Assembly: GCA_030433275.1 (NCBI GenBank)
Contig: JAUILK010000002.1
Coordinates: 62,001-126,000, forward strand
Source: Gammaproteobacteria bacterium
GTDB taxonomy: Bacteria > Pseudomonadota > Gammaproteobacteria > Nitrococcales > Nitrococcaceae
DNA length: 64,000 nucleotides
Reading direction: 5' to 3'
A model generated the notes under the pieces. That model was given only the letters and a program-made list of their open reading frames with translations. It was not told the origin of the DNA and did not search any database. Shown here in pieces: positions 45,139-55,318 of the stretch. Position 1 is the first letter of the stretch, and each line of letters opens with the position of its first letter. The position numbers and the translations under genes are program-made.

Positions 45139-46749
45139 TCATGATTTCGTTTTCGATGCGCTCCTTTCGTACATAACGACCCGATTGCGGCCGGTCTGCT
45201 TGGCGCTGTAGAGCGCCTGGTCGGCCCAATACATGAGATCGGTCGAGTCGTCGATCTCAGGAAACGCGGCCACCCCCGCACTAAAACGCGCTTGGAAGGT
45301 ACCGTTCAAAGCAACCTGGCTGATCCGGGCGAAGGCAATCCGAATTTCATCCAGCGTGCGTTTGCCATCCTCCGCAGTCGACTCGGGCATAATTACTGCG
45401 AACTCCTCTCCGCCATAACGTCCTACGTAATCGGAGCGCCGCAACCGCTGCTTGAACAAGCGCGCCAACGTCTTGATCACCCGATCCCCGGCTGGATGGC
45501 CATAGGTATCGTTAACAGATTTGAAATTATCAAGATCCACCATAGCAAAGGCCAGCGGTGTCTGGCGGCGGACAGCACGGGCAAGCTCCTTGTTGAGCTG
45601 TTCTTTCGTGCAGGTATGATTGAGTAATCCAGTCAGATTGTCGGTGAGCATCAACGAACGCAACTTACGTCCACGCTCGGCACGAATGCTCACAAAGCGA
45701 ACAAGATAACTGGCATGGGTCGGTCCTGAAAGGAAATCATCGCCCCCCACGCCGATGGCGTCGAGCTGCTGATCCATCGCCGTTCGCGGCCCGAGAAACA
45801 CGATCGGGATACTGGTATGGACCGGGAATTGGCGAATGACCCGAGCCAACTCGGCACCGGTACACTCATCCATATACATAGCCATGAGGATGACATCCGG
45901 GGAAAAATCCTGCAAAGCCGCCAGCGCCTTCTCCGGCTGGCTCACCGCGGTCACTTCCAACCCCCCGTCTTCAAGTATCCCACGATAATTGCTTGCCCGC
46001 GCTGCACTCGGCTCAACCAGGAGTACGTGCAGGCGATCCGGCTCACGCCGATGAGTCAGCAAATCGAGCTCCATTACTAAGTCATGGGGATCAATAGGGG
46101 GAATGAGATAAGACACCACGCCGGCGCGTACCGCATTTAGCCGAGTCTGAAAGTCGTTACTATGGCTGACGCCAAGCACCGGCAGCAGGCGTCCGGCCGA
46201 GTCCCGCACTTGAACAAGTAACCGTGTGAGCGCTTCGGCACTGCCCGGTGCGTCCAGATCCATGATGATTGCGTTGGCTGGATAGTCGAGTAAAGCGGCA
46301 ATCAAGCCATCACTATCGACGACAGAGCGAAGCCGGTAACCGAACAGACCCATCTCGCGACTGAGCTGATTGACGATATCGTAGCTTTGCTCTAACACCA
46401 GTATCTGGTAGCGCGCGTCTTGATCGCTCAAGAGAATGACCCCATCAGCGGGTTCTTCGATGCTGTTGCGCAGAGCCTCCAGATCCTTAGCAATATGCGT
46501 GAGAAACTCTGGATCCAGGTGCTCCTGTCCCGCTACCGCAGGGGCCAACCTATGGCCCAAATTCCGGGCAAGTTTGGCGGCATGTTCAAGTCCCGCCACT
46601 TGGAGACGCTTAGTGAAAAGCTCGACCAGCTGCGCCATTCGTATCAGACTGCCATACTCAGAATCGTATCTGATTGCATGCCATGTGCGCTCAAGCTCAG
46701 TGACAGTCTGACGAATAGAAACCATCTCTATATTGTTTGCACCCTGCAC
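45139..46749 (-). CDS. Diguanylate cyclase with two degenerate receiver domains
   Basis: A 536-residue soluble signalling protein. An N-terminal helical Hpt-like region (about 10-95) is followed by two receiver-like domains (about 113-230 and 240-355) and a GGDEF domain (about 370-530). The cyclase motif is GGEEF (446-450) with an RRSD inhibitory site five residues before, so it should be active. In the second receiver the phosphorylation site reads [12 protein letters not shown], with Ala in place of the acceptor Asp; the first receiver has IIMDLDAPG and may keep its Asp. Layout resembles PleD-like proteins. Confidence 0.87.
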   Translation of the reverse strand: MQGANNIEMVSIRQTVTELERTWHAIRYDSEYGSLIRMAQLVELFTKRLQVAGLEHAAKLARNLGHRLAPAVAGQEHLDPEFLTHIAKDLEALRNSIEEPADGVILLSDQDARYQILVLEQSYDIVNQLSREMGLFGYRLRSVVDSDGLIAALLDYPANAIIMDLDAPGSAEALTRLLVQVRDSAGRLLPVLGVSHSNDFQTRLNAVRAGVVSYLIPPIDPHDLVMELDLLTHRREPDRLHVLLVEPSAARASNYRGILEDGGLEVTAVSQPEKALAALQDFSPDVILMAMYMDECTGAELARVIRQFPVHTSIPIVFLGPRTAMDQQLDAIGVGGDDFLSGPTHASYLVRFVSIRAERGRKLRSLMLTDNLTGLLNHTCTKEQLNKELARAVRRQTPLAFAMVDLDNFKSVNDTYGHPAGDRVIKTLARLFKQRLRRSDYVGRYGGEEFAVIMPESTAEDGKRTLDEIRIAFARISQVALNGTFQARFSAGVAAFPEIDDSTDLMYWADQALYSAKQTGRNRVVMYERSASKTKS

Positions 46750-47508
46750 CTGTGCCCCTCCTTGCGCCCGCCGTCCAGGTTGCTACCTTTCCTCCAAACC
46801 ATGCCGCTAGTAGAACTCATCCAATGAGATCAACAAACGACTCTCAGCATAAATCCATAGGCCTATTTTGAATTAAAAATTAAGTACGTCACGCATTATT
46901 TTTATTTTAACCGGCTATTAACCTAGCGCTGCCCGAGTTGGCATCTAGCAACATGTGCTTTTAATCACATAAAACAATTGGTTTTTTTGATAAAAATGAA
47001 AATCGATTTGATTTACAAATAGAATAATCGATCTACTCTTGCAGACATTAATCGGAAGCACCATGGGAAATTCCCAGGACGAAGCGCTGGAGATTGGCGA
47101 TGCCCAGGCGAATCTTCGGTAACCATTGATTGACCTACTCGGGCAACCACGACTCATAGAACTAACGCTCGCCGAGACCTGCCCACAATTTCCCCAACGA
47201 GCACGAAAGCATGATCGTAACCACAACAGCACCGGCAGATAAACCCCCGCAACCAGCGATGGTAAACAATCTTGACACGGCAGACCCTTTGAGCAGCGAA
47301 TCGCCGTTTCCGGGCAAGGCTGACGGAGCGCTCGGTGAAGCGCGCTGATAGCGGATAAAATAGCCTCTTCCGCCTACCGGAGAGGGTTAGGGAATGGGAA
47401 ATCACCTTGCTTTGGGCGCTTTTCAGACCGCAAAACCCTACTACCAAAGGAGCAACCAGCGACGCCCACATCAAAGATATGTTTATAGGTGAGCCTACGC
47501 TTACTCCC
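46750..47508. other. AT-rich intergenic region
   Basis: 759 bases. The part 46830-47045 is clearly richer in A and T than the rest of the window. It probably contains the promoter of the leftward cyclase gene. Toward the right a minus-strand frame of 38 codons (47278-47162, GTG start) would encode a small hydrophobic peptide, LSAGAVVVTIMLSCSLG in the middle; it is too weak to call as a gene. No other feature was recognised. Confidence 0.4.
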
Positions 47509-47844
47509 TCAGAGGAGTCCCAACTGGAGCTTACCTGCTTCGGATACGCGGTCGGAACTCCATGGCGGATCCCAAGTCAGCTCAACCTCAGCCGCCTGCA
47601 CACCGGCAACCTGCTCGACGGCCGACTTGACCATGCCCGGCATCTGACCTGCAACAGGACAGGAAGGACTTGTCAGTGTCATTACAACATCCACGAAACC
47701 CGCGTCATCAACATCCAATTCATAGATCAACCCGAGCGCGTAAATGTTGATCGGTATTTCCGGATCATAGACACACTGCAGCGCTTCCACCACCGCCTCA
47801 CGCAGCCTCTTACTATCTACTTTTGCGGTAGTGGTCTCGCTCAT
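47509..47844 (-). CDS. sufT: MIP18/DUF59 family Fe-S assembly factor (SufT-like)
   Basis: A 111-residue MIP18-family protein, often the last gene of SUF operons and thought to help mature Fe-S proteins. VYDPEIPINIYALGLIYEL (25-43) is the signature, followed by VDVVMTLTSPSCPVAGQMPG with the conserved cysteine and ELTWDPPWSSDRVSEAGKL. It lacks the N-terminal extension of some SufT proteins. It is 10 bp downstream of sufU. Confidence 0.87.
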   Translation of the reverse strand: MSETTTAKVDSKRLREAVVEALQCVYDPEIPINIYALGLIYELDVDDAGFVDVVMTLTSPSCPVAGQMPGMVKSAVEQVAGVQAAEVELTWDPPWSSDRVSEAGKLQLGLL

Positions 47845-47854
47845 TCGCTTTACC

Positions 47855-48298
47855 TCACTCGGTGCTTACCTCGTCCTTCTCTGCCAACGCTGCATGCAGC
47901 GTATGCCACGCGAGCGTGGCGCATTTGACCCGCATGGGATAATCGCGCACGCCCGCCAACACCGCTATTTTACCGAGGGCCGCTTCCGGGTAGGCATCAT
48001 CGCGAGTCACCAAATCATGAAACTGATCGAATAGAGCTTGCGCCTCTTCGACCGTCCTACCTTCAAGCGCCTCGGTCATAAGAGAAGCTGACGCCGTCGA
48101 AATCGCACAGCCGTCACCCTGGAACCCGATATGAGCGATCACTCCACCTTCAACGCTGAGTTGGATCGTCACGCGGTCGCCGCACAGTGGATTGTAGCCA
48201 TCTGCCTGATGCGAGTGCGGCTCCACGCTTCGGAAGTTCCGCGGGTGCTTGTTGTGGTCGAGAATGACCTCCTGATATAGATCGCGCAGATCAGACAT
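47855..48298 (-). CDS. sufU: SufU-type Fe-S assembly protein
   Basis: A 147-residue IscU-fold protein that, in SUF systems, takes sulfur from SufS or acts as scaffold. LYQEVILDHNKHPRNF is the SufU start; ligands are Cys in NPLCGDR, Cys in FQGDGCAIS and Cys in RVKCATLAWHTL. It is joined directly to the sufS stop (one base apart). Confidence 0.92.
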   Translation of the reverse strand: MSDLRDLYQEVILDHNKHPRNFRSVEPHSHQADGYNPLCGDRVTIQLSVEGGVIAHIGFQGDGCAISTASASLMTEALEGRTVEEAQALFDQFHDLVTRDDAYPEAALGKIAVLAGVRDYPMRVKCATLAWHTLHAALAEKDEVSTE

Positions 48299-49561
48299 TC
48301 AGATAAAAAGCTCCCTAACCTTGTCCAGTGCTCGCACGAGCACATCCACGTCATCACAAGTGTTGTACAGTCCGAACGAGGCTCGAGCTGTAGCCGGTAC
48401 GCCGTATCGCTGCATCACAGGTTGCGCGCAATGATGGCCCGCCCGGATCGCCACCCCCTCCAAGTCCAACACCGTTCCGATATCATGCGGATGGACACGC
48501 CCCATCAAAAAGGATATGACACCCGCCTTGACCGCGGCAGTTCCGATGATGCGCACGCCCTCTACTTCACTAAGGCGCGCAGTGGCATACTCGAGCAGGG
48601 CATGCTCATGCGCCGCGATCCGCTCCGTGCCAATGGCGCAAACATAATCGATAGCCGCGCCCAGACCGACGACACCGGCAATATTCGGAGTACCGGCCTC
48701 AAAACGTTGTGGCGGCTCAGCGAATTCGCTGCGCTCGAAGGTAACGTAGCGGATCATTTCGCCCCCGCCCTGATAGGGACGCATCTCGCGCAGTAAATCC
48801 AACCGTCCCCATAAAGCTCCCACCCCGGAGGGCCCATAGATCTTATGGCCTGAGAAACAATAAAAATCACAGCCTAGATCGGCCACGTCTACCGACAGAT
48901 GAGGAACCGACTGAGCGCCGTCAACCAGCACCGCCACGCCAAACCCATGGGCTGCGGCAATCATCTCCTGAACTGGATTGACGGTACCCAAGGCATTGGA
49001 AACGTGCACTATGCTGACGAATTTCGTTCGCACCGTAAGCCGGCTGCGAAAATCCTCCAAATCCACCTCACCCCTATCCGTTATCGGCGAGACTACGAGC
49101 GTGGCACCCGTCTCCTCACACAACAACTGCCAGGGGACAATATTGGAGTGGTGCTCCATCCCGGTGATCAGAATTTCATCACCGGGGCCCAATCGAGGCC
49201 GAACATAGCTATGCGCCACCAGATTAATGGCCTCTGTGGCGCCGCGCACGAAGACCACCTCACGGTCGTCAGCGCCGTTCAACAGCGCCCGAACTTTGCC
49301 GCGCACTGCCTCGTAAGCCTGCGTGGACCGCTGTGAGAGTTGGTAAACACCACGGTGAATATTCGCGTAATACTCCCCATAACACTCATCAATTGCCCGA
49401 ATCACGGCTTCAGGTTTCTGCGCACTGGCCGCATTATCCAGAAACACCAAGCGCTTGCCGTTCATCGGTCGGGCAAGAATTGGAAAATCCGCCCGTAATT
49501 GATCCACCGCGAGGGGAGTAACCGCGTCGCGGGCCTGCATCGGGGTAACCACCGTGCTCAT
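48299..49561 (-). CDS. sufS: Cysteine desulfurase SufS
   Basis: A 420-residue PLP enzyme (class II desulfurase) that mobilises sulfur from cysteine. FLDNAASAQKPEAVI, GATEAINLVAHSY, the PLP lysine in FSGHKIYGPSGVG and the active-site cysteine in RAGHHCAQPVM are all present. ATG 49561 overlaps the stop of sufD (ATGA). The frame is open to 49627, but those codons belong to the sufD C-terminus region. Confidence 0.94.
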   Translation of the reverse strand: MSTVVTPMQARDAVTPLAVDQLRADFPILARPMNGKRLVFLDNAASAQKPEAVIRAIDECYGEYYANIHRGVYQLSQRSTQAYEAVRGKVRALLNGADDREVVFVRGATEAINLVAHSYVRPRLGPGDEILITGMEHHSNIVPWQLLCEETGATLVVSPITDRGEVDLEDFRSRLTVRTKFVSIVHVSNALGTVNPVQEMIAAAHGFGVAVLVDGAQSVPHLSVDVADLGCDFYCFSGHKIYGPSGVGALWGRLDLLREMRPYQGGGEMIRYVTFERSEFAEPPQRFEAGTPNIAGVVGLGAAIDYVCAIGTERIAAHEHALLEYATARLSEVEGVRIIGTAAVKAGVISFLMGRVHPHDIGTVLDLEGVAIRAGHHCAQPVMQRYGVPATARASFGLYNTCDDVDVLVRALDKVRELFI

Positions 49562-50910
49562 GACATCTCCCCCGCCATTTCGGCACCTGGTAGCCGTTGC
49601 AACAGCAGCCGACGTTCGTATTGACAAAGGGCATCCAGACGAATCGGCTTGAGCAACTCGTTAGCGAACGCCAATGTCAGCATGCACTGTGCCTCATCAA
49701 GACTGATGCCGCGAGTATTGAGATAAAATAGCGCCTCATCATCGAGTTGGCCCACGGTAGAGCCATGCGAGCATTTAACGTCGTCGGCATGGATCTCGAG
49801 CCGTGGGTTCGAGTGCGCAAGCGCCAGCTTCCCCAACAACAAGTTGCGATTCTGCTGCTGCGCATCAATTTTTTGCGCCTGCTCGAATACTTTCACCAAC
49901 CCATCGAAGACGGCTTCCGAACGCCCTTGCAAGACCCCTTTGAACAGTTGTCGGGTAGTGCCGTGTTCCGCTTTGTGATTAACCCAAGTGTGGTGGTCGC
50001 AATACTGCCGGCCGCTGGTCAGATATAGGCCATTGAGCGTGGCATCGGCACCTGGGCCGATCAGATTGGCGTAAATATCGGTACGCGCGAGCTTTCCACC
50101 ACAGGCGAACGAGTGGATATGGGCGGTCGCATCCCGAGCCACCTCAGCGTGAACCACCCCGAGATGAGCGCTACCGCCGCCCTCTTCCTGCACTTTGTAG
50201 TAGTCGATGTTGGCACCTTGCTGAACCACAATCTCCGCAACCGGGCAGTTCAGCGTAAAAACCTCCTCCGCGCCGACGAAATGCTCTACCAAGCTGAACT
50301 GAGACGCTTCCTCCGCCACGATTAGGGTCCGCGGATAAACCGCGTGGCGATCGGCCTCGGAAGTCAACACGTGGACCACTACGATAGGCTGCGCTAACGC
50401 TACCCCGCGGGCCACACGCACCATGACGGCATCGCGAAAAAACGCTGTATTGAGCGCGGCGAACGGATGCGTTGCGGTATCGGCGTAAGCGCCGAGCGTT
50501 TCCCGCATAATTGCTGGGATACGCTCCTCGCAAACCGACAGCGGTACCACTGTTAAGCCATTCGGCAAATCACCCGGATCGGACAAATCCGCGTCAAACC
50601 ACCCATCGACGAACACGAATCGATGCGCTTGGCCGAGCGCGCCCACCTTTTCGACCAGGTTCGAGGCCACCGACCCCGGCCCACTGCTAGGCGGGAAATG
50701 CTCACGCAACACCAGACCAAGGTCCGTTTTTCGCCAAGCCTCCACCGTTCGACCTGGAAACCCCTGGGCCTCGAAACGCTCGATCCCATTTCGGTGGAGC
50801 CGCCTCAACCACTCCGATTCCTCTACTTGAGCCGAATGTGCCTCATAGGCTTGCAAGTAAATACTTTTCTGCTCAGCAATCGCTTCCATCCGGACCTCCG
50901 GCTCCGGCAC
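49558..50910 (-). CDS. sufD: Fe-S assembly protein SufD
   Basis: A 450-residue beta-helix protein of the SufBCD scaffold. Typical stretches are TVEAWRKTDLG, GVALAQPIVVVHVL, NAFAALN-like PFAALNTAFF, DHHTWVNHKAEHGTTRQLFKG and the C-terminal KCSHGSTVGQLDDEALFYLN with the conserved cysteine and histidine. The frame begins at 50910, five bases after the sufC stop; Met8 (MEAIAEQ) is an alternative start. Confidence 0.93.
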   Translation of the reverse strand: MPEPEVRMEAIAEQKSIYLQAYEAHSAQVEESEWLRRLHRNGIERFEAQGFPGRTVEAWRKTDLGLVLREHFPPSSGPGSVASNLVEKVGALGQAHRFVFVDGWFDADLSDPGDLPNGLTVVPLSVCEERIPAIMRETLGAYADTATHPFAALNTAFFRDAVMVRVARGVALAQPIVVVHVLTSEADRHAVYPRTLIVAEEASQFSLVEHFVGAEEVFTLNCPVAEIVVQQGANIDYYKVQEEGGGSAHLGVVHAEVARDATAHIHSFACGGKLARTDIYANLIGPGADATLNGLYLTSGRQYCDHHTWVNHKAEHGTTRQLFKGVLQGRSEAVFDGLVKVFEQAQKIDAQQQNRNLLLGKLALAHSNPRLEIHADDVKCSHGSTVGQLDDEALFYLNTRGISLDEAQCMLTLAFANELLKPIRLDALCQYERRLLLQRLPGAEMAGEMS

Positions 50911-50915
50911 CGCAA

Positions 50916-51671
50916 TTAAGCGGCGGCCTCATCAAACAGCGCGTACCCGCTCCCCTCCAACTCCTCGGCGAGCTCTTTGCCGCCGGATTTGACGATTCGC
51001 CCATGGAGCAGCACGTGCACCTTATCCGGGATAATGTAACTAAGCAGGCGTTGGTAATGTGTGATAACCAGAAAACCGCGCTCTTCGCTACGCAAGGAAT
51101 TCACACCCTCCGCCACGGTGCGCAAGGCATCGATGTCCAACCCGGAATCGGTCTCGTCAAGAATCGCCAGATACGGCTCCAACATAGCGAGCTGGAAAAT
51201 CTCGTTGCGCTTTTTCTCACCGCCCGAGAAACCATCATTGACAGGCCGACGCAACAGCGCCTCATCCAGCTTCACCGACTTCGCTCGCTCCTTGATGAGC
51301 TGAAGAAACTCCATGGCATCCAGCTCCTTCTCGCCCCGATACTTGCGAATCGCATTCAACGCCGCCTTGAGAAAGTAGGTATTGGATACTCCCGGAATCT
51401 CGACCGGGTACTGGAAACCCAAAAAAACACCCTCCCGGGCACGGTCTTCAGGCGCCAACTCCAGTAGATTGCGGTCTTGAAAATACACTTCGCCACCGGT
51501 CACTTCATAGCTCGGATCGCCGGCCAAAACTTTGGCTAACGTGCTTTTGCCTGAGCCATTCGGCCCCATGATTGCGTGCGTCTCCCCGCGCTCAATCGCG
51601 AGGTCAATACCTTTTAGAATCTCCACACCTTGAATTCGGGCATGTAGATTCCGGATCTCAAGCAGTGCCAT
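50916..51671 (-). CDS. sufC: Fe-S assembly ATPase SufC
   Basis: A 251-residue ABC-type ATPase that drives the SufBCD scaffold. Walker A is GPNGSGKSTLAK (about 36-47), the signature NDGFSGGEKKRNEI and Walker B LAILDETDSGLD, all diagnostic of SufC. 202 bases separate it from sufB; those hold no recognised gene. Confidence 0.95.
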   Translation of the reverse strand: MALLEIRNLHARIQGVEILKGIDLAIERGETHAIMGPNGSGKSTLAKVLAGDPSYEVTGGEVYFQDRNLLELAPEDRAREGVFLGFQYPVEIPGVSNTYFLKAALNAIRKYRGEKELDAMEFLQLIKERAKSVKLDEALLRRPVNDGFSGGEKKRNEIFQLAMLEPYLAILDETDSGLDIDALRTVAEGVNSLRSEERGFLVITHYQRLLSYIIPDKVHVLLHGRIVKSGGKELAEELEGSGYALFDEAAA

Positions 51672-51873
51672 GAACGGCCCTCCGTCGACGTCGTCTCTTT
51701 ATCCGGTTCCGACTGCAATCGATACCCCTACACACAGATTCATACCTATGCGCTTCGGGCTTGCTGCTCGCTCATGCGGGAGTTGGTGCGGTTTGGAACT
51801 GCAGCAGCCGGCAATCAGCAAATACGATTCGCCGCTTGCCTTTTGTGCGCCACAAAACCGCATCAGCACCACA

Positions 51874-53322
51874 TCAACCAACGCTGCCCTCCAGGGTGAT
51901 CTCCATCAGTTTCTGTGCCTCAACCGCGAACTCCATCGGCAGCGTGCGGAAGACTTCCTTGCAGAAACCGTTAACGATGAGTGATACCGCATCTTCCGTG
52001 GCGATCCCACGCTGATTGCAGTATAAGATCTGCTCCTCACCGATCTTCGAGGTTGTCGCCTCATGCTCAAGCTGTGCGGTCGGATTCTGGACATCAATAT
52101 AGGGAAACGTATGCGCTCCACAGGTAGCGCTCATCAACATAGAGTCACACTGTGAATAGTTACGTGCGTTCTCCGCCTTCGGCGTGATCCGCACCAGGCC
52201 GCGATAGCTCTGCTGGCCATGACCGGCCGAGATCCCTTTGCTAACGATGGTGCTGCGGGTGTTCTTACCCATATGAATCATCTTGGTACCCGTATCCGCC
52301 TGCTGCCGACCGCGAGTCACTGCCACGGAGTAGAACTCGCCCACCGAGTTGTCTCCTCGGAGCACGCAGCTTGGATACTTCCAGGTGATTGCCGAACCGG
52401 TCTCGACTTGGGTCCAAGAGATCTTGGAGTTGTTACCAGCGCACAAGCCGCGCTTAGTGACGAAGTTGTAAACGCCACCGCGACCTTCCTCGTCACCCGG
52501 ATACCAATTCTGCACCGTCGAATATTTGATTTGCGCATCGTCCAAGGCGATCAGCTCCACCACCGCGGCATGCAGCTGATTCTCGTCGCGCACGGGGGCC
52601 GTGCAGCCCTCTAGATAACTCACATGCGAACCTTCCTCGGCGATGATCAGGGTGCGCTCGAACTGCCCCGTGTTCGCCGCATTGATCCGGAAGTAGGTCG
52701 ACAACTCCATCGGACAACGCACACCTTTCGGAATGAAGACAAATGAGCCGTCCGTAAACACCGCCGAGTTCAATCCAGCATAATAATTGTCGGTATAGGG
52801 CACCACACTTCCCAAGTACTTCCGTACCAGGTCGGGATGCTCCCGTATCGCCTCCGACATCGAACAGAAGACGATGCCCTCCTCCTTGAGCTTGGCCTTG
52901 TAACTGGTCGCCACCGATACTGAGTCGAATACGGCATCGACGGCCACTCCGGCCAACATCTCCTGCTCGTGCAACGGTATGCCAAGCCGGTCATAAGTCT
53001 CTTTCAACTTAGGATCGATTTCATCCAAACTCTGCGGCATGTCCTCCTTGCGCTTCGGCGCGGAATAATACGAAATCGCCTGAAAATCGATCGGCGGATA
53101 GTGCACGTTAGCCCATTTCGGCACGGGCATTTGCAGCCAGTTCCGATACGCCTTGAGCCGCCATTCGAGCATCCATTCCGGTTCGGCCTTCTTCCTGGAA
53201 ATAAAGCGGATGATGTCTTCGTCGAGACCGGGCGGTACAGTGTCCTGCTCGATATCGGTGATGAAACCCGCCTCGTACTTTCGGTTAGTCAGTTCTTCCA
53301 ATGTCTTGGTGGTTGCCGACAT
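51874..53322 (-). CDS. sufB: Fe-S assembly scaffold SufB
   Basis: A 482-residue scaffold subunit on which Fe-S clusters are built. [77 protein letters not shown] and the C-terminal [21 protein letters not shown] (both segments longer in the protein than quoted) are standard. ATG 53322 has GGAG 8 nt upstream; the frame can be extended seven codons to a TTG. The start lies 11 bp after the regulator gene's stop. Confidence 0.95.
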   Translation of the reverse strand: MSATTKTLEELTNRKYEAGFITDIEQDTVPPGLDEDIIRFISRKKAEPEWMLEWRLKAYRNWLQMPVPKWANVHYPPIDFQAISYYSAPKRKEDMPQSLDEIDPKLKETYDRLGIPLHEQEMLAGVAVDAVFDSVSVATSYKAKLKEEGIVFCSMSEAIREHPDLVRKYLGSVVPYTDNYYAGLNSAVFTDGSFVFIPKGVRCPMELSTYFRINAANTGQFERTLIIAEEGSHVSYLEGCTAPVRDENQLHAAVVELIALDDAQIKYSTVQNWYPGDEEGRGGVYNFVTKRGLCAGNNSKISWTQVETGSAITWKYPSCVLRGDNSVGEFYSVAVTRGRQQADTGTKMIHMGKNTRSTIVSKGISAGHGQQSYRGLVRITPKAENARNYSQCDSMLMSATCGAHTFPYIDVQNPTAQLEHEATTSKIGEEQILYCNQRGIATEDAVSLIVNGFCKEVFRTLPMEFAVEAQKLMEITLEGSVG

Positions 53323-53333
53323 AATGGACTCCG

Positions 53334-53795
53334 CTACACGCAAGAGTGATGTACCGTGATCGCCTGACCGCCGGTCGGTGTTTCTGCTGGCTCCGAGACG
53401 TCCATCTCTGCCAAGCTGATGGCTTCCAGCGCCATGCGAATCTTTTGATTAATGTGGCGCCAGCGAGCACTTACGGCACAGTTGGCACCATACTGACAGG
53501 CATCCGCCCCGCCAATGACACACTCGGTCAGCGAGATCGGGCCCTCCAGGGCGACGATAATATCCGCCAAGGAGATCTCCTCGGGCGAACGCGCCAAAGC
53601 ATAGCCACCCTGAACCCCGCGATAGGAAATAAGGATCCCATTGCGCGCCAAGTGCTTGAGTATTTTGCTAACGATCGGCTGCGGCAGCTGCCGCCACTGG
53701 GCCAATTCAGCCGCGTTAAAACGCTCCCGTCGGCGCCGCGCCATAAGCGTAAGAATGCCGATCCCGTAATCGGTTTCACGGTTAATTCGGATCAT
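53334..53795 (-). CDS. Rrf2-family Fe-S regulator of the SUF operon (IscR-like)
   Basis: A 153-residue winged-helix repressor. The DNA-binding part [20 protein letters not shown] starts the protein, followed by [33 protein letters not shown]. Three cysteines ([17 protein letters not shown]) likely hold an Fe-S cluster that senses the cell's cluster supply. First gene of the leftward suf operon; a typical autoregulatory arrangement with an operator at 53816-53840. The ATG at 53795 lies only a few bases after the expected transcription start. Confidence 0.9.
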   Translation of the reverse strand: MIRINRETDYGIGILTLMARRRRERFNAAELAQWRQLPQPIVSKILKHLARNGILISYRGVQGGYALARSPEEISLADIIVALEGPISLTECVIGGADACQYGANCAVSARWRHINQKIRMALEAISLAEMDVSEPAETPTGGQAITVHHSCV

Positions 53796-54145
53796 GACGG
53801 TTCGAATTATAATAGATAGTGGACTTTTTGGGTACCCTATCTTTGCCGACATACGTTCCCACCGGATGCCGGATCATGCGGCCTGCTCAATCACGGCAAC
53901 AATGGTCTTGATCTCAACTAGCGATGTATTTTGTCGTTAAGACTCGACTCTTCGGGACCCCTTGACGCCTAGCAGATAATGCAGCGCACACTCACGGGCT
54001 AAGGCTGGAAAAAACCATCGGCCAAAGACATCATGCATCGGTGCTGGCACTATCGCTACGAATAGCCTGAACCAGTGCGTTTCCGCCCCCGGCCACCAAC
54101 TTTGCGTGAACCGCGGCCGCAACTTGCTCAGGAGGGAACTGAATT
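53796..54145. other. Divergent intergenic region between the suf regulator and the acyl-CoA dehydrogenase
   Basis: 350 bases. The left 45 carry the suf promoter and operator. The right end has CAGGAGGGA, the ribosome binding site of the dehydrogenase (about 54129-54137). No promoter for the dehydrogenase could be recognised with confidence, and no further gene was seen. Confidence 0.45.
53806..53840 (-). promoter_or_regulatory. suf operon promoter with IscR type-1-like operator
   Basis: On the minus strand a perfect TATAAT (53811-53806) stands 11 bases before the regulator's ATG. Directly upstream, 53816-53840, is a 25-base imperfect palindrome: arms ATAGTGGAC and GTACCCTAT around seven bases. 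Its length and 18 of 25 positions agree with the known IscR type-1 consensus as I recall it. It would cover the -35 region, so binding should repress transcription. The -35 itself is not a good match, which is common for repressed suf/isc promoters. Confidence 0.6.
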
Positions 54146-55318
54146 ATGACCGCACCCTTCGAATGGGCTGATCCATTACGCCTGGACGACCAACTGACTG
54201 AGGATGAATGCATGGTCCGAGACGCGGCTCGTGATTATGCGCAGCAGCGTCTCATGCCCCGCATTCTAGAAGCCAATAGGCACGAGCGTTTCGACCGCGA
54301 GATCATGCGTGAGATGGGCACACTCGGACTCCTCGGCCCAACACTACCGGAGCAATACGGCGGCGCCGGGGTGAACCATGTCTGTTATGGGCTTATCGCA
54401 CGCGAGTTGGAACGAATCGATTCCAGCTATCGCTCCGCCTTGAGCGTGCAGTCCTCTCTGGTCATGTTCCCCATCGCAACCTTCGGCAGCCCGCAACAAC
54501 GATCCAAATACCTTCCCCAGCTCGCAAGCGGCGAATGGATCGGTTGTTTCGGCCTCACCGAACCCGACCATGGCTCGGATCCGAGCGGCATGATGAGCCA
54601 CGCCGAAAAGGTTCAGGGGGGCTACCGCGTGTCCGGAACCAAGAGCTGGATCACCCACTCTCCCATCGCTGATGTCCTGGTAATCTGGGCCAAACTCGAT
54701 GGCGAAATCCGCGGTTTCATCCTAGAACGTGGCATGGCGGGGCTCGAGACTCCGAAGATCGAGGGCAAATTCGCGCTACGGGCCTCCGTAACCGGCCAGA
54801 TTCATATGGATGAGGTCTTCGTTCCCGAGGCGAACGCGCTCATGGTGGACGGACTCAAGGGGCCGTTCGCCTGTCTCAACAAAGCCCGCTACGGCATCAT
54901 CTGGGGCAGCATGGGCGCGGCGGAATTTTGCTGGCAGACCACGCGCCGCTATGCCCTGGAGCGCACACAGTTCGGGCGGCCGCTGGCGGCCAATCAGCTC
55001 ATACAAAAAAAACTCGCCGACATGCAGACGGAGATCACGCTTGGGCTGCAGGCGGCGTTGCGCTTGGGCCGGCTGGTCGACACGGAGCGTTGGGCGCCGG
55101 AAATGGTTTCACTGCTCAAACGCAACAACTGCGGCAAGGCACTTGAGATCGCCCGCGCGGCACGCGATATCCACGGCGCCAACGGCATTGGCGATGAATA
55201 TCACATCATCCGCCACATGCTGAACCTAGAGGCAGTGAATACTTACGAGGGCACGCACGACATCCATGCCTTGATACTCGGCCGCGCCCAGACGGGCATT
55301 CCCGCTTTCACCGGCTGA
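54146..55318 (+). CDS. gcdH: Acyl-CoA dehydrogenase, glutaryl-CoA dehydrogenase type
   Basis: A 390-residue FAD enzyme. It has [20 protein letters not shown], the flavin loop region [18 protein letters not shown], the segment [20 protein letters not shown] and the catalytic glutamate near residue 368 in [20 protein letters not shown]. This pattern is typical of glutaryl-CoA dehydrogenase, which decarboxylates its substrate to crotonyl-CoA in lysine and aromatic catabolism. Electrons would go through ETF to the ETF-QO coded at 27-29 kb. CAGGAGGGA precedes the ATG. Confidence 0.88.
   Translation: MTAPFEWADPLRLDDQLTEDECMVRDAARDYAQQRLMPRILEANRHERFDREIMREMGTLGLLGPTLPEQYGGAGVNHVCYGLIARELERIDSSYRSALSVQSSLVMFPIATFGSPQQRSKYLPQLASGEWIGCFGLTEPDHGSDPSGMMSHAEKVQGGYRVSGTKSWITHSPIADVLVIWAKLDGEIRGFILERGMAGLETPKIEGKFALRASVTGQIHMDEVFVPEANALMVDGLKGPFACLNKARYGIIWGSMGAAEFCWQTTRRYALERTQFGRPLAANQLIQKKLADMQTEITLGLQAALRLGRLVDTERWAPEMVSLLKRNNCGKALEIARAARDIHGANGIGDEYHIIRHMLNLEAVNTYEGTHDIHALILGRAQTGIPAFTG

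Noticed and set aside
47154-47474. 106-codon minus-strand frame upstream of the suf cluster end
   Set aside because: Cys/Arg-rich translation without family features; no start signal.
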